From the NCBI GenBank assembly GCA_023405875.1, contig JAEXXN010000188.1, positions 1-8,267 on the forward strand: a stretch of 8,267 nucleotides of DNA. The letters are read 5' to 3'. The position numbers and the translations under genes are program-made. The notes beneath the pieces are model-generated. The model saw nothing but the letters and a program-made list of their open reading frames with translations, made no database searches and had not been told where the DNA came from. This DNA comes from Bacillota bacterium (GTDB taxonomy: Bacteria; Bacillota; Clostridia; Lutisporales; Lutisporaceae). Shown one piece after another: positions 1 to 6,259 of this stretch (the first letter of the stretch is position 1; every line of letters begins with the position of its first letter).

Positions 1-119
1 GTCTTGAGCGCCTCGGCATCCGCGCCGATTGTTGCAGTTGTATCAGCGAATACTGTTGATATTGAAGAGAACATCATAGCAAACGCTAAAACAAGAGCAA
101 TTATCTTCTTATTATTCAT
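1..119 (-). CDS. Exported S-layer-like protein, N-terminal fragment (cut by left edge)
   Basis: Reading the minus strand from an ATG at 119-117 gives an open frame of 39 codons that continues past the window edge. It begins MNNKKIIALVLAFAMMF and has a classic Sec signal peptide: a short Lys-rich N-terminus, a hydrophobic core, and a probable signal peptidase site after the Val-Phe-Ala near residue 25. The mature part starts with Asp-Thr-Thr-Ala-Thr. A strong ribosome binding site, AAGGAGG, lies on the minus strand at 137-131, 11 bases before the ATG, which supports this start. The opening resembles the N-termini of clostridial S-layer/SLH-domain proteins as I remember them, but no SLH domain is inside the window, so the family call is tentative. 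It is transcribed divergently from the SLH gene at 681, and the two share a 561-base upstream region. Confidence 0.72.
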   Translation of the reverse strand, partial: MNNKKIIALVLAFAMMFSSISTVFADTTATIGADAEALK

Positions 120-319
120 ACGTGTAATTTCCTCCTTAGAAATCTTTTTAGTTTTAGTTTGGTTACTTGTGCATGTACTGGATTGTCCTTGATCAATTAT
201 TCTACTTGAACCTATACTATGCACCCCCTTTCCAGGTTGTAGGGAAAAATTGATTGAAATCTTCTCATGGTCAACATAATTCTACACATAATTCGCTATT
301 CCTCCCAGCGTAACAGTAT

Positions 320-383
320 TGTAAACAAGTGTAATACGCGTGTAATGGGAATATTTGCGAATCTGTAATCGAGAATTATGTAA
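320..383 (+). promoter_or_regulatory. Cluster of TGTAA words, possible regulator-binding site
   Basis: TGTAA occurs at 320, 330, 341, 364 and 379 within 64 bases, and again at 123, 503, 601 and 651. Two copies extend to GTGTAAT at 329-335 and 340-346, exactly 11 bases apart, about one helical turn, the spacing expected for a protein binding one DNA face. For random sequence of this composition, roughly one copy per strand would be expected across the whole intergenic region. No known operator is recognised, so a regulatory role is a guess. Confidence 0.25.
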
Positions 384-429
384 ATCACTTATGTTAACCA
401 TTGAGTTTTCAAAGTACGTCCCATTTTTC

Positions 430-458
430 ATCCTGCTGCTATGTTTTTATCCTGCTGC
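430..458 (+). repeat. Tandem direct repeat ATCCTGCTGC, two copies
   Basis: The decamer ATCCTGCTGC occurs at 430-439 and 449-458, each preceded by a run of Ts. The two copies start 19 bases apart. They lie between the inverted heptamers GTACGTC (414-420) and GACGTAC (467-473), so the block has an overall symmetrical frame. Its function is unknown. Confidence 0.5.
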
Positions 459-577
459 ACTAATTTGACGTACGCATTAGCTGTTAGGTTTCATTACAGT
501 TTTGTAACAGAGGCTGTCCCATTTTTGTCCACAAACTGATGACGGTCGCTGTATATCCTCTTAATCCTTCTTGATAT

Positions 578-606
578 ATTACAAGCAAATTAAAATTTGC
601 TGTAAT
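578..606. promoter_or_regulatory. Imperfect palindrome with 13-base arms upstream of the SLH gene
   Basis: Left arm ATTACA-A-GCAAATT (578-591) pairs with right arm AATTTGC-TGTAAT (594-606) around a 2-base centre; a single A at 583 or 584 is unpaired. The dyad ends 74 bases before the SLH start codon. It could be a leader-mRNA hairpin or an operator. No T-run follows directly, so it is not a typical terminator. Confidence 0.5.
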
Positions 607-680
607 TTCCTTTTGAAGCAGGATTTGTGCAACTTCCACAGAATATATTCTGTAAGATTGAAGAAAATAGGAGGATACAA

Positions 681-2414
681 ATGAAAAAAATTAAATTGTT
701 CAAAGCAACAATCATCGCCCTAGCACTTCTATTAGCAGTAACCGGTGTTGCTTATGCTGATAATGAAACTTCAAAGTTTACTGATATAGATGGCCACTGG
801 GCTGAGCAGCATATCAACAGCGTCTACAGCAAGGGCTTGATGGGCGGAGCTACTGAAACCCTGTTCAAGCCGGGTGATTTAGTTAAGAACTACGACGCAT
901 TAGTTAGTATATCACGGATGATTAACAGAGGAAATGATATAAATATGGAACAATTGGAGACAAAGTACCAGGAAAGTGTCATAGAAAAGTTCCAGGTGCC
1001 TGAGTATGCAAGGACTCACGTGATGGTCTGTCTGGAGAAAGGAATAATTAGTAATTTCGATGTAAGCGCATATAAGGATGCTCAGTATGCTACGAAAAAT
1101 GACATAGCGAAATATCTCGGCCTGGCATTGGGAGTGACTGTGAAATCAAGCGATCCTCCGGCTGTTTTGCCCTTTAAGGATTCAATGTATGTTCCTACAA
1201 TGTATAAGCCTTATGTCAGATATCTGATCGATAAGGGCATTATAAACGGAAGCGGAGATGCCAATGGTAATTTTAACCCCAAAGCCAACATAGACAGGGC
1301 TTCCTTTGCGAAAATGCTGGATCTGGCAAGTGCGGTATATAATAATAATGAAGAGCCGGCGGCAAACACAAACGAGCCGGATACAACAGTGCCGGACAAT
1401 GATACAATTGAAACTGAAGAGCCGGATGCAGCCACCGGTACGAATACATCTGGTACCTCCGATATATTTGAGGATGGACTGCAAGTTGATGTAACTGCAA
1501 TTGTAGACGAAGTTATACCTGAATACGGCAACCTTGCTGTATTCATAGGAACTGAGAGAAGGAACTACAAGGTAGCTGAAGATGTGATATGCACTATAGA
1601 TGATGTTGCAGGCGGCTTCTGGAAGTTGAAAAAGAGTGATATAGTCAAGCTCTACATGGAAAATGACAAGATCAAAAAGATCGTAGCGGAAAGTAAGGTC
1701 AGAAAAGTGGCAGGGAACCTGACAGATATCAAAGCCGGCGACAAGGTCGCACTTACGGTGGAAACTACCAACGGTGATACAAAGAGCTACACAATTACTA
1801 CAAAGACTATTGTAATAAAGGATGGGAAGACTGCATTGTGGCAGGAGCTGAAAACCGGCAACAGCGTGGTACTGACTACTACCTATAATGAATTGATAGA
1901 AATAAATGCTGATGGAGTGAAAAGCTCCGATAAGGGAGTAATAGAATCCATCGTCTATAGCAGGATAGCTCCTCCCAAGCTGGTAATAACCGCTACTGAC
2001 GGAAGCCAGAATACATATTTTGCAGATGAAGAAATAGAAATATCAGGTGAAGATGATGTATATTCTCTGAGGCCGGGGATGCAGGTGGAAGTGAGCCTGC
2101 TGGATGACGAAATAAGCAAGATATCGGTTCTGAATCAAACCGCAAAGGTTAAGGCGGAGGTCAAGGGCTTGGTAAAAAGCATTGATGAAAGTGCCGGAAT
2201 CATTATTTTAGAAGTATATGACAGCAGTGCGGGTAAGTATATAGATAAGAATATATTTGTTAATAGTGATACAAAGATAGTTTATGTTGATTTGAATTCT
2301 CTTGCTATAAATTCTATGAACCTTGATGAGCTCAAGCTTAACGATACTGTAAGCGTAATAGGTACCGGGAGCGCAGAGGGTATAATCGCTTCAACAATAC
2401 AACTACTTAACTAA
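681..2414 (+). CDS. Exported SLH-domain protein with beta-rich C-terminal half
   Basis: This is a 577-residue cell-surface protein. The start at 681 is preferred because AGGAGG lies at 669-674, six bases upstream, and residues 1-26 then form a Sec signal peptide ending Ala-Tyr-Ala. A longer frame from 627 would put 18 extra residues before it. Three S-layer homology domains follow: about 32-82 (FTDIDGHWAE), about 109-152 (weakest) and about 163-217. SLH domains usually anchor proteins to pyruvylated wall polymer. Here the canonical Ile-Thr-Arg-Ala-Glu motif is degenerate in all three (Lys-Asn-Tyr-Asp, Thr-Lys-Asn-Asp, Asp-Arg-Ala-Ser), so anchoring may be altered. Residues 221-266 are an acidic linker with nine Thr, two Ser and four Pro. 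The rest is predicted beta-rich, and the last 90 residues resemble DUF5666/OB-like repeats (growth to 'Leu-Asn-Asp-Thr-Val-Ser-Val-Ile-Gly'). It has no visible enzymatic motif; a structural or wall role is likely. Confidence 0.9.
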   Translation: MKKIKLFKATIIALALLLAVTGVAYADNETSKFTDIDGHWAEQHINSVYSKGLMGGATETLFKPGDLVKNYDALVSISRMINRGNDINMEQLETKYQESVIEKFQVPEYARTHVMVCLEKGIISNFDVSAYKDAQYATKNDIAKYLGLALGVTVKSSDPPAVLPFKDSMYVPTMYKPYVRYLIDKGIINGSGDANGNFNPKANIDRASFAKMLDLASAVYNNNEEPAANTNEPDTTVPDNDTIETEEPDAATGTNTSGTSDIFEDGLQVDVTAIVDEVIPEYGNLAVFIGTERRNYKVAEDVICTIDDVAGGFWKLKKSDIVKLYMENDKIKKIVAESKVRKVAGNLTDIKAGDKVALTVETTNGDTKSYTITTKTIVIKDGKTALWQELKTGNSVVLTTTYNELIEINADGVKSSDKGVIESIVYSRIAPPKLVITATDGSQNTYFADEEIEISGEDDVYSLRPGMQVEVSLLDDEISKISVLNQTAKVKAEVKGLVKSIDESAGIIILEVYDSSAGKYIDKNIFVNSDTKIVYVDLNSLAINSMNLDELKLNDTVSVIGTGSAEGIIASTIQLLN

Positions 2415-2417
2415 TAT

Positions 2418-2440
2418 ATAGGGGCGGCCATCGGTCGTCC
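2418..2440 (+). repeat. REP-like hairpin, GGGCGGCC type (copy A1)
   Basis: Arms GGGCGGCC (2422-2429) and GGTCGTCC (2433-2440) enclose the loop ATC; all eight positions pair in RNA, two as G-U. The head is ATAG rather than GTAG. The copy matches the element at 5113-5136 inside the oxidoreductase gene at about 19 of 24 positions. It sits just after the SLH stop codon and directly before a second hairpin, so the gap holds a tandem pair. Confidence 0.7.
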
Positions 2441-2447
2441 TTCTTTT
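2421..2447 (+). terminator. Candidate intrinsic terminator of the SLH gene, formed by REP copy A1
   Basis: The GC-rich 8-bp stem at 2422-2440 begins seven bases after the SLH stop codon and is followed at once by TTCTTTT (2441-2447). This fits a rho-independent terminator with an imperfect T-run. The stem is at the same time a member of the dispersed repeat family, so termination may be an adopted role. Read-through into the glycosyltransferase gene is possible, since I see no clear separate promoter in the 55 bases that follow. Confidence 0.45.
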
Positions 2448-2454
2448 CGGAAAA

Positions 2455-2481
2455 TGTAGTGAACGACGCCTTCGTCGTTCC
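2455..2481 (+). repeat. REP-like hairpin, GAACGACG type with GTAG head (copy B1)
   Basis: A GTAG head at 2456-2459 is followed by perfect 8-base arms GAACGACG (2461-2468) and CGTCGTTC (2473-2480) with a 4-base loop. It belongs to the same family as the copies inside and after the RAYT gene. It ends eight bases before the AGGAGG of the glycosyltransferase gene, so in mRNA it would lie immediately upstream of that ribosome binding site. Confidence 0.8.
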
Positions 2482-2502
2482 GCAGCACAGGAGGATCACA
2501 GA

Positions 2503-3450
2503 ATGAGCAACAAATTGATTTCCGTTGTTGTTCCCATGTATTATGAGGAGAAGGTCGCAGAGGAGTGCTGCAGACGCCTGAGAAATGTCATGGAGGGCTG
2601 TGGCTATGAATATGAACTTGTAATTGTAAATGACGGAAGCAGGGACGGGACTATGGACATACTCGAAGGCATAGCAGCAAAGGACAAACGGGTAAAGGTC
2701 ATAGGATTTTCCAGGAATTTCGGACACCAGGTGGCTGTAACTGCGGGAATAGATAAGGCGCGGGGAAATGCTATTGTAGTGATCGACGCCGACCTGCAGG
2801 ATCCCCCCGAGCTTATAATAGAAATGCTCAGGCTCTGGGAGCAGGGCTATCAGGTGGTTTATGCCAAAAGGAAAAGGCGGAAGGGCGAAAGCATATTCAA
2901 GAGAGCGTCTGCAAGCCTGTTTTACAGGCTGTTGGATAAGCTGTCGGACACAAGGATACCTCTTGATACCGGCGATTTCCGTCTTATTGATGCCAGGGTA
3001 GCTGACGAGCTCCGCAGAATGAGAGAGAAAAACAGGTTCCTCAGAGGCATGATAAGCTGGATAGGCTTTAAGCAGATACCGGTAGAATATGAAAGAGAAG
3101 AGAGATTCGCAGGGGAAACCAAATACCCTCTTAAGAAGATGATAAAGCTGGCTTTGGACGGCATTATCTCCTTTTCCTCCAAACCCCTCAAGCTTTCGCA
3201 GTATCTGGGCTTTTTTGCAGTTTTCTGTGCAATGGGAATTTTCCTTTATTCTCTCATATACAGACTGGCAGGGGGAGCGCGCCTTGTCACAGGCTGGGCC
3301 TCAATTATGACCACTGTTGCCTTCCTTGGAGGAGTGCAGCTTATTTCCATAGGTATTTTGGGGGAATATATAGGCAGAATGTATGATGAAAGTAAAGCAA
3401 GACCTCTATATATAATAGAAAAGGAAATCAACATAAATGACGGATGGTAA
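2503..3450 (+). CDS. Family 2 glycosyltransferase, polyprenyl-phosphate sugar synthase type
   Basis: At 315 residues it has the usual length of the DPM1/GtrB-like GT2 group, which transfer a sugar from a nucleotide donor to undecaprenyl phosphate at the inner face of the membrane. The GT-A fold is clear: ISVVVPMYYEE at the N-terminus, VNDGSRDGT (42-50), the metal-binding DADLQDPPE (95-103) and GDFRL (157-161). Two membrane helices at about 233-254 and 268-290 form the typical C-terminal anchor. The start is fixed by AGGAGG at 2489-2494, eight bases before the ATG. It is the first gene of a tight cluster, and its end overlaps the next gene by 14 bases. The sugar cannot be told from sequence. 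Confidence in the family is high; the acceptor is inferred from family. Confidence 0.93.
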   Translation: MSNKLISVVVPMYYEEKVAEECCRRLRNVMEGCGYEYELVIVNDGSRDGTMDILEGIAAKDKRVKVIGFSRNFGHQVAVTAGIDKARGNAIVVIDADLQDPPELIIEMLRLWEQGYQVVYAKRKRRKGESIFKRASASLFYRLLDKLSDTRIPLDTGDFRLIDARVADELRRMREKNRFLRGMISWIGFKQIPVEYEREERFAGETKYPLKKMIKLALDGIISFSSKPLKLSQYLGFFAVFCAMGIFLYSLIYRLAGGARLVTGWASIMTTVAFLGGVQLISIGILGEYIGRMYDESKARPLYIIEKEININDGW

Positions 3451-4417
3451 AAAGCTTGTTACTACCGCTGCAAGTATTGTGCTTGCAGCAGTTCTTATGT
3501 ATTATCTGCTTTCAAGGGCAGGCTTCGAAAAAATTTCTGCAAGCCTTGCAGTGCTTGATTACGAATGGGTGCTGCCGGCAGTCGGGTTATATACCTTTGA
3601 CATGTTTATCCGGGCATTCCGGTGGAAGGCTGTGCTGAGGGGCAACAATATACATATAAGCCTCTGGGATTCCTTCCTTGCATATAACCTGGGAAACAGT
3701 CTCAATATAATAATCCCTGCAAAAATAGGGGATATAGCAAGATCCTATTATCTGAAGAAAAAGCATGCACTGCCCTATTCCGATACCTTGCCGGCAACAT
3801 TTCTAGACCGGGTGTTTGATGTGCTGGGAGTGTATGTGGTCCTGCTTTTTTGCGGTATATACATAATAACCGGAACAAAGCTTGAACCATGGCTGTATTA
3901 TACCTTTGCGGCCGGCATCGCCGCCCTTGCTGCTGCTGTCGGGGTAATGGAGCTGCTTTTTAAAAAGAAAGAGCTGATAGAGCGTATCAGGAATAAAAAG
4001 CTGAGAAGCCTGCTGTATTCGCTTCTGGACGCATTTTCCGCCTCCTTCAGGAATAAGGGGAATTTTATGCTGCTGCTGGTGTGTTCTGTGGTAATATGGC
4101 TGTGTGAAGGCATATTTTCGTACCTTATATTCTTGTCCATGGGGCAGGGCATAAATCCTGTAATTGTCATTTTCGCTACAATGATAGCCATTCTTACAAA
4201 GGTTGTTCCGATAACTCCCGGAGGGATCGGAGTATTTGAGGGAACCATGGTGCTCATTCTGTCCCTCTTTGGAATGGACCCCGGAACAGGAGCAGTGGTA
4301 TCCACCGTAAACCATTTTATAATGAACCTGTATACCATTTTACTGGGAATATATGCGCTGCTGAGTGAAAACATCAGCATTTCTTCAATAAGGCAGGAAA
4401 GGACAGATAAAAAGTGA
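3437..4417 (+). CDS. UPF0104/LPTS-type flippase-like integral membrane protein
   Basis: This 326-residue polytopic protein belongs to the family of lysylphosphatidylglycerol synthase transmembrane regions (YbhN/AglD-like, UPF0104), whose MprF relatives flip lipids. Family marks are RAFRW (59-63), GNSLNIIIPAKIGDIAR (86-102), DRVFD (124-128) and PGGIGVFEG (261-269), spread over about seven to eight hydrophobic segments. There is no aminoacyl-transferase domain, so it is the membrane part only. The ATG overlaps the end of the GT2 gene by 14 bases, and AAGGAA at 3421-3426 is a modest ribosome binding site, implying translational coupling. Placement between a lipid-sugar synthase and an FAD enzyme suggests it moves or handles a lipid-linked sugar. 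That role is inference, because the biochemical function of most stand-alone members is unproven. Confidence 0.88.
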   Translation: MTDGKKLVTTAASIVLAAVLMYYLLSRAGFEKISASLAVLDYEWVLPAVGLYTFDMFIRAFRWKAVLRGNNIHISLWDSFLAYNLGNSLNIIIPAKIGDIARSYYLKKKHALPYSDTLPATFLDRVFDVLGVYVVLLFCGIYIITGTKLEPWLYYTFAAGIAALAAAVGVMELLFKKKELIERIRNKKLRSLLYSLLDAFSASFRNKGNFMLLLVCSVVIWLCEGIFSYLIFLSMGQGINPVIVIFATMIAILTKVVPITPGGIGVFEGTMVLILSLFGMDPGTGAVVSTVNHFIMNLYTILLGIYALLSENISISSIRQERTDKK

Positions 4418-5730
4418 GAATAGGAATAGTGGGAGGCGGTATAACAGGTCTGACCGCTGCATATGAGCTTGCGAAAAAGGGACATGAGGTGGAGCTGTTT
4501 GAAGCAGCCGATACTGTGGGGGGGATTGCCGGATCAGTTCAAATGGACGGATTCTGTATTGAAAAATACTATCATCATTTTTTCAAATCAGATGTACATA
4601 TACTTTCGCTTCTTGAGGAGCTGGGACTGGGAAGCCTCCTGCTGTGGAAGCAAAGCAGGATGGGCTACTACAGCGGAGACAAAGCCTATGAGTTTGGTAC
4701 CCCCCAATCCCTTCTTAGGTTCAGGCCTCTGAATTTTTACGATAAATTCAGGTTTGGACTGTCTGTCTTAAGGCTTATGGCAATAAAGGACTGGCATGCC
4801 CTTGAAAATGTCACTGCCAGGGACTGGCTTGTTTCCAATGCCGGGAAAAAAGCCTTTGAAACTGTATGGAAGCCGCTGCTTGTGACAAAATTCGGTGAGC
4901 AATATGACAAGGTGTCCATGGCCTGGATGTGGGGAAAAATAAGGCTCAGAGGAACCTCGAAGGAAAACGGGCAGGAAGTCCTGGGCTATATAGGCGGCAG
5001 CAGCAGCGTGCTTTTTGAAAGGCTGACAGAAGTACTTCAGGAAAAGGGAGTAAAGCTCAATCTGAACTGCAGGGTCGAAGCTATAAAAAAAGTTGGTGAA
5101 ACCTTTACCCTATGTAGGGGCGGCCACTGGCCCTCCGAAAGGGACAGCTTTGCTTTCGACCGGGTCATAGCAGCAGTACCGCTGCCGGTATTCGGAGAGC
5201 TGGCAGCAGAAATACTGCCCGGGAACTACCTGGACAATATAAGGTCCATAGAGCATACCTCGGTGGTATGCATGGTGCTTATACTGAAGGAGCCCTTCAG
5301 CGGCTTCTATTGGCTGAACATAGGCGATGAGAGCATCCCCTTCGGAGGCCTCATCGAGCATACCAACCTTATTGATAAGAGTCAGTACAACAACAAAAGC
5401 ATCCTATACATATCCAACTACATCTACAAGACCGATAAGTATTATTCCATGGGCAGCCGGGAGCTTCTCAGGGAATATCTCCCCCAGCTCACAAAGATAA
5501 ATCCCGGTTTTGATGAAAGCTGGATAGAAGAGTGCTACACCTATAAGGATGAATATGCACAGCCTGTGATAAAATGCGGATATTTCACACTGAAGCCGGA
5601 GTTTGAAACCCCGGTGAACGGTCTCTATACCGCCGGAATGTGCAATATATACCCGGAAGACCGGGGCGTAAACTACGCCGTCCGTGACGGCAAAGCCGTG
5701 GCAGCGCTTGTAGGAGCAAATAATGAATAA
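4414..5730 (+). CDS. FAD-dependent oxidoreductase, amine-oxidase/UDP-galactopyranose-mutase-like fold
   Basis: This 438-residue flavoprotein starts at a GTG that overlaps the preceding stop codon by four bases (GTGA), with AGGAAAGG at 4395-4402 as ribosome binding site. The N-terminus carries the dinucleotide-binding GIVGGGITGL (Gly7, Gly9, Gly12), Glu30 for the ribose, and the Val-Gly-Gly stretch near 35-37. The C-terminal FAD motif GLYTAGMCNIYPEDRGVNYA lies at 403-422. 'EKYYHHFF' at 50-57 resembles the region where UDP-galactopyranose mutase and protoporphyrinogen-oxidase-like enzymes bind substrate. The best description is COG1232-like, with sugar or lipid substrate unknown. Residues 234-244 (CRGGHWPSERD) are encoded by an in-frame REP-like palindrome and probably form an added surface loop. 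The position after GT2 and flippase-like genes suggests modification of the carried glycan or lipid. Confidence 0.88.
   Translation: MRIGIVGGGITGLTAAYELAKKGHEVELFEAADTVGGIAGSVQMDGFCIEKYYHHFFKSDVHILSLLEELGLGSLLLWKQSRMGYYSGDKAYEFGTPQSLLRFRPLNFYDKFRFGLSVLRLMAIKDWHALENVTARDWLVSNAGKKAFETVWKPLLVTKFGEQYDKVSMAWMWGKIRLRGTSKENGQEVLGYIGGSSSVLFERLTEVLQEKGVKLNLNCRVEAIKKVGETFTLCRGGHWPSERDSFAFDRVIAAVPLPVFGELAAEILPGNYLDNIRSIEHTSVVCMVLILKEPFSGFYWLNIGDESIPFGGLIEHTNLIDKSQYNNKSILYISNYIYKTDKYYSMGSRELLREYLPQLTKINPGFDESWIEECYTYKDEYAQPVIKCGYFTLKPEFETPVNGLYTAGMCNIYPEDRGVNYAVRDGKAVAALVGANNE
5113..5136 (+). repeat. REP-like hairpin inside the oxidoreductase gene (copy A2)
   Basis: GTAG at 5114-5117 is followed by arms GGGCGGCC (5118-5125) and GGCCCTCC (5129-5136) with loop ACT; one C-C mismatch and one G-U pair interrupt the stem. 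It is the second copy of the type at 2418-2440. In the gene's frame it reads Cys-Arg-Gly-Gly-His-Trp-Pro-Ser without a stop. Confidence 0.65.
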
Positions 5731-6259
5731 TGGAAATCATAATAGAAAGCAATTGCGTTTAAAGGATTATGATTACTCACAGGCAGGATATTATTTCGTA
5801 ACAATATGTGTAGAAAATAAGAAAAATATATTGTGTGAAATTGTAGGGAACGACGCCCTCGTCGTTCCAACATCTATAGGGGAGAAAATAATTAACTGCT
5901 GGAATAACATTTCTTTATTAAATGAAAATATTGAAACGGATCTGTTCTGTCTCATGCCTAATCATATACACGGAATAATTATAATACAGAATGATGCTGA
6001 AGATATTCAGATAGAAAAGAAGTATGGGTTTGAAATATCGGAACGACGGGGGCGTCGTTCCCTACAGGGTATTATAAAAGACTTTAAATCAGTAACTACA
6101 AGATATTATAATAAAATGGTTGATGAATCACTACGAAATACTTTGTGGCAAAAATCCTACTATGATCATATTATACGCAATGAAAAAGAACTAAATGAAA
6201 TCAGAGAATATATAAGAAATAACCCACTGAAGTGGGAACTGGACAAATATTTTGCATAA
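5723..6259 (+). CDS. REP-associated tyrosine transposase (RAYT), IS200-like Y1/HUH family
   Basis: This 178-residue protein has the full architecture of RAYTs, single-strand DNA endonucleases that act on REP hairpins. It opens with the family pattern LRLKDYDYSQAGYYFVTIC (11-29), has the HUH metal-binding motif MPNHIHGII (78-86, His81 and His83), and ends with LWQKSYYDHIIRNEKEL and EYIRNNPLKW. The catalytic tyrosine should be Tyr146 or Tyr147. Length is typical, so it looks intact. The ATG at 5723 overlaps the oxidoreductase stop by eight bases, and AGGAG at 5712-5716 serves it, so it is probably co-translated with the cluster. The gene is visibly more AT-rich than its neighbours, suggesting separate origin. 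Residues 41-49 and 107-115 are encoded by two REP-like hairpins in opposite orientation, on either side of the HUH motif. They fall in loops where the family varies, so activity may be kept. Confidence 0.92.
   Translation: MNNGNHNRKQLRLKDYDYSQAGYYFVTICVENKKNILCEIVGNDALVVPTSIGEKIINCWNNISLLNENIETDLFCLMPNHIHGIIIIQNDAEDIQIEKKYGFEISERRGRRSLQGIIKDFKSVTTRYYNKMVDESLRNTLWQKSYYDHIIRNEKELNEIREYIRNNPLKWELDKYFA
5842..5868 (+). repeat. REP-like hairpin inside the RAYT gene, forward (copy B2)
   Basis: A GTAG head at 5843-5846 is followed by perfect 9-base arms GGAACGACG (5847-5855) and CGTCGTTCC (5860-5868) around CCCT. It is in the RAYT frame and encodes Val-Gly-Asn-Asp-Ala-Leu-Val-Val-Pro (41-49). GTAG at the hairpin foot is the known recognition feature of classical REP/RAYT pairs. 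Confidence 0.88.
6040..6066 (-). repeat. REP-like hairpin inside the RAYT gene, inverted (copy B3)
   Basis: On the minus strand this is TGTAG followed by the same 9-base arms, with loop CCCC; on the plus strand the arms are 6040-6048 and 6053-6061, with the CTAC complement of the head at 6062-6065. It faces copy B2 across 171 bases that encode the HUH motif. In the RAYT frame it reads Glu-Arg-Arg-Gly-Arg-Arg-Ser-Leu-Gln (107-115). Confidence 0.88.

Larger units (their letters stand above)
120..680. other. Divergent intergenic region with short repeats, no gene seen
   Basis: This 561-base stretch separates two divergent exported-protein genes and must hold both promoters. I see no convincing ORF or RNA gene. 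What can be seen: an 11-base direct repeat GTCCCATTTTT at 418-428 and 516-526; ATCCTGCTGC at 430-439 and 449-458; an inverted pair GTACGTC (414-420) and GACGTAC (467-473); the dyad at 578-606; and the word TGTAA nine times on the plus strand and twice on the minus. At 481-510 two small alternative stems compete: CTGTTA with TAACAG, or TTACA with TGTAA. A weak sigma-A-like candidate on the plus strand is TTGACG at 465-470 with TTTCAT at 489-494, an 18-base spacer and a poor -10. I could not place a good promoter for the minus-strand gene. Confidence 0.6.

Noticed and set aside
4..192. 62-codon plus-strand frame at the left edge
   Set aside because: The opposite strand encodes a signal peptide with a strong ribosome binding site; the plus frame looks like its hydrophobic shadow.
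237..246. TTGTAGGGAA, identical to the head of REP copy B2
   Set aside because: No hairpin arm follows it, so a ten-base match is more likely chance than a repeat remnant.
627..680. Longer start for the SLH gene at ATG 627
   Set aside because: It has no ribosome binding site and would put 18 residues before an otherwise perfect signal peptide; the ATG at 681 has AGGAGG at the right distance.
3803..4485. Two long minus-strand frames (170 and 195 codons) opposite the flippase-like gene
   Set aside because: They lie wholly antisense to well-supported coding sequence, show no family features, and have composition expected of shadow frames.
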